33,754 nucleotides of DNA, taken from assembly GCA_027035765.1 (NCBI GenBank), contig JALVUD010000020.1, positions 1 to 33,754 of the forward strand. Direction: 5' to 3'. The position numbers were made by a program, and so were the translations under genes. Below the pieces are notes generated by a model. The model saw only the letters and a list, made by a program, of their open reading frames with translations. It did not search any database and had not been told where the DNA came from. This DNA is from Campylobacteraceae bacterium (lineage in GTDB: Bacteria; Campylobacterota; Campylobacteria; Campylobacterales; Sulfurovaceae). Of this stretch, positions 24,845 to 30,532 are shown piece after piece; within the stretch, counting starts at the first letter, position 1, and every line of letters begins with the position of its first letter.

Positions 24845-25519
24845 TCAGGGTCCGATGTACTGATAGCCCACCCCCCGGACCGATCGGATAAATCGGGGGT
24901 GGCGGGGGTCGTCGCCGATCTTGCGACGCAACCGGCTGACGATGACGTCGATGCTGCGTTCGCTGCTCTCCCAGCGAAGCGACTCGACACTGTTGGCGAT
25001 GAAGTCCCGGCTGACCACCTCGCCCCGGCGTTCCAGGAGCAGCGCGAAGATCTCGTACTCGGCGGGGGTCAGCTCCAGAGGCGTTCCCTCCCGGGTGATC
25101 CGCATCCGGGCCCGGTCGAGGCCGAATAACGACGCCTCTTCGCTTGCGGCAAGGCGCCGGTAGCGTTTGATCAGGGCCTGGATCCTGGCCACCAGTTCCC
25201 TCGGTTCGTAGGGCTTGGCGATGTAGTCGTCCACCCCGATCTCGAAGGCTACGACCTTGTCGCTCACATCGGCCCGGGCGGTGGAGACGATGACCGGCAG
25301 CTGGGGATAGCGCTCTTTGACCCGGCGACAGAGCTCCAGGCCGTCCATCTCCGGAAGCCCCAGATCCGCCAGCATCAGATCGTAACGCTCCGTCGCCAGC
25401 TTCTCCAGCCCCACCGTCGGGGAGCGGACGCTGAAGAGTTCGATCCCGTAACGGGCCAGATACTCCTCCAGCAGTTCGGTGATCTCGGGATCATCCTCCA
25501 CCATCAGCACTTTCGCCAC
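24845..25519 (-). CDS. OmpR-family response regulator
   Basis: 224 aa. The receiver domain has D9-D10, phospho-acceptor D52 (LADLGLPEMDG), T80 and K102 (AKPYEP). The C-terminal winged helix is LELTPAEYEIFALLLERRGEVVSRDF ... SIDVIVSRLRRKIGDDPRHPRFIRSVRGVGYQYIGP. It is the cognate regulator of the kinase immediately downstream and follows the CpxP-like gene by 43 bases, so all three may share a transcript and an autoregulatory loop. Confidence 0.94.
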   Translation of the reverse strand: MAKVLMVEDDPEITELLEEYLARYGIELFSVRSPTVGLEKLATERYDLMLADLGLPEMDGLELCRRVKERYPQLPVIVSTARADVSDKVVAFEIGVDDYIAKPYEPRELVARIQALIKRYRRLAASEEASLFGLDRARMRITREGTPLELTPAEYEIFALLLERRGEVVSRDFIANSVESLRWESSERSIDVIVSRLRRKIGDDPRHPRFIRSVRGVGYQYIGP

Positions 25520-25562
25520 TGCGTCTCCCTTTTCCCGTCAGGGTCTGCTTCCTTCCGGGCGC

Positions 25563-26156
25563 TCAGTTCTTCTGGGACAATTTTATCAGCTTTTCACGCT
25601 GGGCGGGGGTCAGGACGGTGAAGACCTTCTCCATGCGATCGGCCATCCGGTCCAGCCGCTCGGTCTGCCGCTGTTGACGCATCTTCTCCCGGGCAGCCCA
25701 GCGCTTCTGCATCGCTTTTTTGAAGGCGGCTTTGTCGAAACTCTCCGGCGTCATGAAGCTGGAGAAATCCATAGCGTTGTGTCCCTTCTTTCCGCGATGC
25801 ATTCCGGGGCCTTTCCCCTGCCGGACCCGGGCGATCCTCGCCTCGATCCGCTCTTTTTGCGCCTCCAGCCGGATCAGGTGGATCTGCTTTTTCTGTTCGT
25901 CAGTCAAGTCCAGCTGACTCATGACCTGGTGCATCATGGCAGCCCGCACTCCCTGTCGCTGCATGCCCTTGGCCATGCCGTGGCCCCGTTTCGTTCCCCG
26001 GTTTCCGCACTGCCCCGCTCCGGCATGCATCCCGTGGCCCATCCCTGGGCCCATGCCCTGACCTTTTCCGGGTCCCATACCCTGTCCGGCATAGGCGGCA
26101 GTGGCCAGTCCCAGTGTCGCGGCGGTCATGATTCTGATTGCTTTTCCTTTTTTCAT
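25563..26156 (-). CDS. CpxP/Spy-like periplasmic LTxxQ protein with Met/His/Gly-rich segment
   Basis: A 197-aa exported protein: signal peptide (MKKGKAIRIMTAATLGLATAAYA), then a segment of about 30 residues rich in Gly, Met, His (repeats like GQGMGPG, GMGHGMHAG), then helical text with two LTxxQ motifs, LDLTDEQKKQIHLI and VLTPAQREKLIKL. CpxP and Spy are periplasmic chaperones or inhibitors linked to envelope-stress two-component systems. The Met/His-rich segment suggests copper or another soft metal as ligand (inference). The ribosome site is AAAAGGAT. A CCCGATTCGGG palindrome lies upstream at 26229-26239. Confidence 0.83.
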   Translation of the reverse strand: MKKGKAIRIMTAATLGLATAAYAGQGMGPGKGQGMGPGMGHGMHAGAGQCGNRGTKRGHGMAKGMQRQGVRAAMMHQVMSQLDLTDEQKKQIHLIRLEAQKERIEARIARVRQGKGPGMHRGKKGHNAMDFSSFMTPESFDKAAFKKAMQKRWAAREKMRQQRQTERLDRMADRMEKVFTVLTPAQREKLIKLSQKN

Positions 26157-26297
26157 TGTCGATCCTTTTCTCCCAATCTGCGTAGTAGAAAGTGTGTCAG
26201 GTACGTCGATTGGTGGTTTTTAAATTTCCTCTGCCCGATTCGGGAAGGGGATACTGCAATGATAGGAGAGCTGTGTCAATGCGCTGTGAAGGGATTG

Positions 26298-27266
26298 TCA
26301 ACGAATGTAAACGGCGAAAACTTTCCGATCGATCCCCCCAAGTGGGGCGGCCTCGATCGTTTCGGGGGAATGGTAGGTCACCTTTCTGGAAAGCTCCGGC
26401 GGCAGCGACGATACCTGCCACACTTCAGCCTCCAGGGTGAAGTGGCTGTAGCTCTGGCGCAGAGTGCCCAGATACTCCCCCTCCACCGTCGCCTCCGTTT
26501 GGGGAAAGTGCCAGAGTCCGCCATGGAAACGCTCACGGCTGCGCTGCATCGCCCAGGCGTCTTCGCGCTGATGGAGCAGGATCCTGCGGCGACGTACCGG
26601 GATTACCACCCGTTTTTTCGGTGCCGGATAGCGCTCGGGATGCGCCCGGCCCCTGCAGCTCTCCGCCAGAGGGCATCCCTCGCAGCGGGGAGCCCTGGGG
26701 GTGCAGAGCGTCGCCCCCAGATCCATCATCCCCTGATTCCATTCGTAGGCGTGCGCCGGATCGAAGAGCCGCTCTGCCATCCGCCAGAGCTCCTTTTCCG
26801 TTGCCTGCCGTCGGCGGAAATAGCGGTAGAGGATACGCCGGACGTTGGCATCGAGGATCGGCAGAGCTTCGCCGAAAGCGAAACAGGCGATGGCCCTGGC
26901 CGTGGAACGCCCGATCCCGGGCAGCTTCTCCAGCTCCTCGGCCGTCTCGGGGAGCCTGCCTCCCGTCAATCTGGCGGTGCGGTGGAGGTTACGGGCCCGA
27001 CTGTAGTACCCTAGCCCCTCCCAGGCTTTGAGCACCGCCTCCTCCTCCGCTTCGGCCACATCCCTGAGTGTCGGGAAACGCTCCAGAAAAGGAAAATAGA
27101 ACCGCTCCAGCACCGTAGAGACCTGGGTCTGCTGCAACATGATCTCACTGAGATAGATCCGGTAGGGATCCTTCGTCCGCCGCCAGGGCAGATTGTGGCG
27201 GCCGTTGGCGAGGTACCAGACGCAGAGTCCTTTCCGGGGACCCGATTCCGCATTTGCCACACTCAT
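26298..27266 (-). CDS. mutY: A/G-specific adenine glycosylase
   Basis: 322 aa from the ATG at 27266 (AGGATAAAGGA upstream); the longer frame would run through the divergent promoter region. It removes adenine opposite 8-oxoguanine. The catalytic Glu is in SEIMLQQTQV, the HhH is LEKLPGIGRSTARAIACFAFG, the catalytic Asp is in LPILDANVRRIL, and the 4Fe-4S loop is C-x6-C-x2-C-x5-C (LCTPRAPRCEGCPLAESCRG). A C-terminal NUDIX-like domain begins near RRRRILLHQREDAWAMQRS. Confidence 0.96.
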   Translation of the reverse strand: MSVANAESGPRKGLCVWYLANGRHNLPWRRTKDPYRIYLSEIMLQQTQVSTVLERFYFPFLERFPTLRDVAEAEEEAVLKAWEGLGYYSRARNLHRTARLTGGRLPETAEELEKLPGIGRSTARAIACFAFGEALPILDANVRRILYRYFRRRQATEKELWRMAERLFDPAHAYEWNQGMMDLGATLCTPRAPRCEGCPLAESCRGRAHPERYPAPKKRVVIPVRRRRILLHQREDAWAMQRSRERFHGGLWHFPQTEATVEGEYLGTLRQSYSHFTLEAEVWQVSSLPPELSRKVTYHSPETIEAAPLGGIDRKVFAVYIR

Positions 27267-27310
27267 TCCTTTATCCTTGTAGTCCTGATCATCTAAAATC
27301 TCAAAGTTTT

Positions 27311-27334
27311 TATAGCACAAAAGCCCGCTATAAT
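27311..27334. promoter_or_regulatory. Divergent promoter region with inverted repeat
   Basis: Between mutY and the lipoprotein gene a perfect inverted repeat TATAGC-N10-GCTATA (27311-27332) overlaps a TATAAT on the plus strand (27329-27334, for the lipoprotein) and a TATAAA on the minus strand (for mutY). One regulator could control both. A second palindrome (GTAAA-AC-TTTAC, 27357-27368) follows. Confidence 0.45.
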
Positions 27335-27399
27335 CCTCTTCCAGTTTCAACACTGTGTAAAACTTTACAATCCCCATCGGATTTATAGAAGGAATCTCC

Positions 27400-27849
27400 A
27401 TGAAAAAGTATTTATTCTCTGCAATATCGATTGCGGTGTTTGGTCTGGCTTTTTCGGGTTGTACAAGGCACCATCTGATCTTCAAGCCAAAAGATTGTGC
27501 AGAGGCCAAAAGACAGAATAATCTATACGCCACTTATATAAGGAACTTTTTCGACCAACGCTATTTCGACCGGGGTGATTACCTTGGAGCAGCAGCAGAA
27601 GTCGCCGCTTTCAAAAATGCGATCTACCTGCTGGACAATTATCCGAGTATGTATTACACACCCAGAGGAGAGGGGCGCAGGCTTATCACTTTGTACTTTT
27701 TCTATCGGGATATCCAACAATATGCCAGACAGATGAACTGCAACATGAGTGGTTTTCAGGCAAATCCTATTGATTACGCTGCCAGACGAGTCCTTCGGGC
27801 AACAGGCAGGCTGCTGAAATCGCCTACAAAGATACCACCTCGCCACTAA
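27400..27849 (+). CDS. Putative lipoprotein, 149 aa
   Basis: A type II signal peptide with Cys21 (MKKYLFSAISIAVFGLAFSGC) predicts a lipid-anchored envelope protein. The rest is helical and aromatic, with segments such as NNLYATYIRNFFDQRYFDRGDYL, NYPSMYYTPRGEGRRL and PIDYAARRVLRATGRLL. No family is recognised. GAAGGA precedes the ATG. It is followed directly by the repeat-rich end of the transposase element. Confidence 0.75.
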   Translation: MKKYLFSAISIAVFGLAFSGCTRHHLIFKPKDCAEAKRQNNLYATYIRNFFDQRYFDRGDYLGAAAEVAAFKNAIYLLDNYPSMYYTPRGEGRRLITLYFFYRDIQQYARQMNCNMSGFQANPIDYAARRVLRATGRLLKSPTKIPPRH

Positions 27850-27871
27850 AAGCACAAAAAGAAGTAGTTTA

Positions 27872-27930
27872 GTTTAAGGGGTTTAAGGGGGGTTTAAGGG
27901 GTCAGGTGATGGTTTAAGGGGTCAGGTGAT
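27872..27930. repeat. Serial partial copies of the element's left end
   Basis: GTTTAAGGGG occurs four times (from 27872, 27881, 27892 and 27912). The last two belong to a perfect 20-bp tandem duplication (27891-27910 and 27911-27930, GGTTTAAGGGGTCAGGTGAT). The final copy runs into the element's terminal inverted repeat, so these look like repeated or abortive end copies. Confidence 0.85.
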
Positions 27931-28785
27931 GCTAATGCATCACATCTTTGTCCGCTTGATAATCCTCTGTACCGTTGCCTGGTTAAGCCCCAGCACTTTA
28001 GCTATCCTGTGCTGAGAATACCCTTGTTGATAGGCATGGACGATCTGCCTGTTTCGCTCCTGCCTCTCATTGACCTCTTCAAACATTCTTCTCAGTTTGT
28101 CCATATCCGGTTCATTGTCAGTATCGGGCGCCTCCACCAGAGAAGCGGCCTTTTTCATCTCCTCCAATTGCGAAGCATCTATCTTGCTGTTGAGAAAAGC
28201 TCTGATCGCCTCCGTATCGTCCCGATAGTGTCGAACCACCCATGAGTCTGCCAGGCATTCTGGCACATTGTCCGTGTCCAGGAAATGACTGTATGAACTG
28301 TATGGATATTTTTCGAGTACCGGCACGATGTCGGCTTTGAGCGGATTCTGTTCTATATAGAGCATCAGGCTGTAGAGATAGGCTTCGTCGGTCACATACC
28401 ATGATTTATATCGCCCCTGCCACAGGTGCCCGGTTCTTTTATACTTTTTGTTGAAGTAAATGGCGTAATTCATATTGAGCTGCCGCATGAATTTCGAGAG
28501 ATTGGGTTGTGTGATCTCAATGAGCAGATGGTAGTGGTTGCTCATCAGGCAATAATTATGGATAGTGATACGGTGGTTTTTGGCATACATGCACATCAGC
28601 GTTTCGAACTTTTCATAATCCTCTTTCTCTTTGAAGACAACTCTTTGCTCCACACCTCGGTTGACGATATGGTAAAAGCCTGCTATTTCGATACGGGGCT
28701 TTCTCGGCATCTATGGCTCCTGTATTTTTCTTCTGCTAGAAAGAGAATAGCGAAAAAGAACTTAGCATTAGCATCACCTGACCCC
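27918..28785. mobile_element. RAYT (REP-associated transposase) element with 21-bp terminal inverted repeats
   Basis: A single-gene element. Its ends are perfect 21-bp inverted repeats: 27918-27938 starts GGGGTCAGGTGATGC and 28765-28785 ends GCATCACCTGACCCC. The left end forms a hairpin GTGATGC-TAAT-GCATCAC (27926-27943) that overlaps the transposase stop codon, as in REP-type recognition hairpins. The right end cuts into the duplicated haemagglutinin fragment. Confidence 0.85.
27940..28710 (-). CDS. REP-associated tyrosine transposase (Y1_Tnp, RAYT)
   Basis: 256 aa. It starts MPRKPRIEIAGFYHIVNRGV, the usual opening of this family. The HUH metal site is H59-Y60-H61 in SNHYHLLIE. The catalytic tyrosine is within residues 111-118 (YLYSLMLYIEQNPLKA), and HLWQGRYKSWYV is also conserved. 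A C-terminal helix-turn-helix (QGYSQHRIAKVLGLNQATVQRIIKR) adds DNA binding. Such enzymes nick single-stranded REP hairpins. AGGAG is 7 bases before the ATG. The frame is intact. Confidence 0.93.
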   Translation of the reverse strand: MPRKPRIEIAGFYHIVNRGVEQRVVFKEKEDYEKFETLMCMYAKNHRITIHNYCLMSNHYHLLIEITQPNLSKFMRQLNMNYAIYFNKKYKRTGHLWQGRYKSWYVTDEAYLYSLMLYIEQNPLKADIVPVLEKYPYSSYSHFLDTDNVPECLADSWVVRHYRDDTEAIRAFLNSKIDASQLEEMKKAASLVEAPDTDNEPDMDKLRRMFEEVNERQERNRQIVHAYQQGYSQHRIAKVLGLNQATVQRIIKRTKM

Positions 28786-29035
28786 TATCTTTCCTGAAGA
28801 GTCCGCCCTCACCGAAGCCCGGGATCCCCTCACCCAGGCTCGCCATCATCGAGGCGCTGCCCACCTCGAAGAAGGCCCGGTCACTCAGATCCTGCGTCAG
28901 TTCCCCCAGCAGCACATCCTGGAACCGGGCGCCGTAGAGGGCGCTTTGCACTCCGGCGTGGGCCAGGGCGTGGCGGGGGATGTTGGCGAAGGTGAGGGTT
29001 AGGAGGAGAAGGAGGGGGAGGAGGAGTCTTTTCAT
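28736..29035 (-). pseudogene. Broken duplicate of the haemagglutinin gene behind a signal peptide
   Basis: The 99-codon frame is a chimera. It opens with a clean signal peptide (MKRLLLPLLLLLTLTFANI), then continues with about 55 residues (HALAHAGVQSALYGARFQDV ... EGIPGFGEGG) nearly identical to residues encoded at 31961-32133 in the large gene. DNA identity over about 173 bp is high, with about 6 mismatches by eye. The frame then runs into the right end of the RAYT element and stops. It is probably the 5' stump of an orphan toxin cassette whose toxin was lost. No good ribosome site is seen. Confidence 0.75.
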
Positions 29036-29049
29036 ACTAGGTAGGATCG

Positions 29050-29508
29050 TTATGTGTCCTCATCACCGTAGTACCACTCCAAAAAGTCATAGAAGCTGTT
29101 GAACATCGGCTTGAGTTTACCTGCGTTTAACTCTTCGAGTTGGCTCCAATCGACACTATAGACCGCGTCTGTCTCTTTGTCATAAAAGTAACTATGCTCT
29201 CCCTCTGGGGAAGAGATCTGCAAGTAGCGCTTACCTATTTGAGGGTATTGGGCGTAGAGGGGGTGTGGGTTTTTGTAGTTTTCTAGTATTTCTTCTAAAT
29301 CGAATAATTGTCCTCCTTTGCCCATTGGACCGATTACAAAAGAATAAAAATCAACAAAAGAAGAATCGGTATTTTTTATACCTAGCGCTTTTTTAAACCA
29401 TTCTCTTGACCCTTTTGTTAATTCTAAAGTTTTTTTTCCAAAATCAAATTCGTCTTCAAAATATGAATTGCTTTTTAAAATCTTATCAATTACTTTTTTT
29501 GAAAGCAT
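29050..29508 (-). CDS. SMI1/KNR4 (SUKH) family immunity protein
   Basis: 152 aa, acidic and soluble, with SUKH features: FSFVIGPMGKGGQLFDLEEILENY-type middle (VIGPMGKGGQLFDLEEILEN), RYLQISSPEGEHSYFYD, DAVYSVDW and the ending NSFYDFLEWYYGDEDT. SUKH proteins commonly neutralise nuclease toxins of polymorphic toxin systems. It starts two bases after the stop of the nuclease-toxin frame, with AAAGGGA as ribosome site, so it is the partner of that toxin. AT-rich, unlike the 58% or so GC surroundings. Confidence 0.82.
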   Translation of the reverse strand: MLSKKVIDKILKSNSYFEDEFDFGKKTLELTKGSREWFKKALGIKNTDSSFVDFYSFVIGPMGKGGQLFDLEEILENYKNPHPLYAQYPQIGKRYLQISSPEGEHSYFYDKETDAVYSVDWSQLEELNAGKLKPMFNSFYDFLEWYYGDEDT

Positions 29509-29510
29509 TT

Positions 29511-29936
29511 CTAGTTCCCTTTCTTCATTTCCAAATTAAATCTTTCTTTATTTATATACTGTCTATCTTTGCCCCATTCTGTGTGATCAACAGGATTATT
29601 CGGGTTTTTATTCTTTCCATAGGGATGGAGGTTGATATAGTCGCTTTTGTGCTTTTGCGACTCCAGCTCCAAAATCGGCCCGTCAGCATTTTGATGCAAA
29701 TGGTGTTGTTCTGTTGAAACTGGTTTTCCATTTTCATCACGAACATATGGATTGTTACCTCTTTTAATCCATTCTCTATTAGTAACTATTTCACCTTTAG
29801 GTGTTCTAAACTTCAAATCCAAATCAATCTCCCTCCCGTAATGGTCATACACCCGGCCGCTCGGTGCCGTAAAGGTGCCCTTTGTGAGGACCTTGCCTTC
29901 CGGTGTTATGATGTTACCATCTTTGTTCTTTCTGTA
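29511..29936 (-). CDS. Orphan C-terminal nuclease toxin (HNH/EndoVII, LHH-like), no proper start
   Basis: The open frame runs from just after a TAA at 29937-29939 to the TAG at 29511. The only candidate start within it for the last 113 codons is a GTG at 29852, without a ribosome site, and coding text continues in frame upstream (KNKDGNIITPEGKVLTKGTF). The nuclease part carries STEQHHLHQNADGPILELES, QKHKSDYINLHPYG and NPVDHTEWGK, the His pattern of LHH/HNH-EndoVII toxins that cleave DNA. It lacks its delivery protein and pretoxin domain, so it resembles a stored (orphan) CdiA-CT cassette. It may be silent unless recombined. Confidence 0.7.
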   Translation of the reverse strand, partial: YRKNKDGNIITPEGKVLTKGTFTAPSGRVYDHYGREIDLDLKFRTPKGEIVTNREWIKRGNNPYVRDENGKPVSTEQHHLHQNADGPILELESQKHKSDYINLHPYGKNKNPNNPVDHTEWGKDRQYINKERFNLEMKKGN

Positions 29937-30289
29937 TTACTTCCATGTTTTTTATTATCAGTTATCTTATTTTTCTATTTCAATTCATCGAATGTGAGCA
30001 TATAAGATATTCTTCTTCCAATTTTGGCTGAATATTTTGGAATTCTTTTAAGCCTATGATATGAGTACAATTTGTAGAGTTGTTATAAAAATTACAATAA
30101 CTTTTAGAAAAAATTCACCTTTCTCATATCCATATTTTCCAATAAATAACCTGTCAATAAAAAGTTTGTAAAGTTTACAAATTCCAAGTTAGGTTTGTTT
30201 GTCATAATGGCAATACTTACAACGGTTCGAACAGCTAAGTCCCATAAAACCATGACCAGCACTGCATTAGTAAATGTCTTTAATTTTTT
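29937..30289. other. AT-rich gap in the toxin array
   Basis: About 350 bp of low-GC DNA between the first immunity gene and the orphan toxin. It holds one possible 49-codon frame and a perfect palindrome TTTGTAAA-G-TTTACAAA (30165-30181). No other gene or RNA is seen; probably decayed cassette DNA. Confidence 0.5.
30104..30253 (-). CDS. Possible 49-aa peptide in the toxin array
   Basis: The frame begins MVLWDLAVRTVVSIAIMTNK and ends NMDMRKVNFF. It is hydrophobic at the N terminus and open for a few codons upstream of its ATG. No ribosome site is clear and no family is recognised. It may be a remnant of an immunity or membrane gene. Confidence 0.25.
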   Translation of the reverse strand: MVLWDLAVRTVVSIAIMTNKPNLEFVNFTNFLLTGYLLENMDMRKVNFF

Positions 30290-30532
30290 TCATCTTCCAA
30301 ACCAATAATACCAATTTTGTTCAATAGATTCTTCTTCCCTGGAGAGTTTTATGCCAAGTTTTCCTTTAAAACTAAGCCAAACTAAGAAAGCAGACTTGTT
30401 ATTATTTTCTTTAAGTAAACATTCAATTGCATCTACAGCAAAAGAGCTTCTCTTATCTTTTAACTTATCTCTTATAAGCTTTCTAAATGCCTCTTTATCT
30501 TGTTCATATCTTTCATTGTCTATCATCTTCAT
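30290..30532 (-). CDS. Candidate immunity protein of the large toxin gene
   Basis: 80 aa, charged and soluble (MKMIDNERYEQDKEAFRKLI ... EQNWYYWFGR). Family unknown. Its ATG overlaps the stop of the large gene (ATGA), with AAAGGAG 8 bases upstream inside the toxin's last codons. A small gene coupled to the toxin end is the standard immunity position; the role is inferred from that alone. Confidence 0.65.
   Translation of the reverse strand: MKMIDNERYEQDKEAFRKLIRDKLKDKRSSFAVDAIECLLKENNNKSAFLVWLSFKGKLGIKLSREEESIEQNWYYWFGR

Noticed and set aside
27872-27930. Small CRISPR array
   Set aside because: The copies are contiguous, without spacers, and match the transposase element end.
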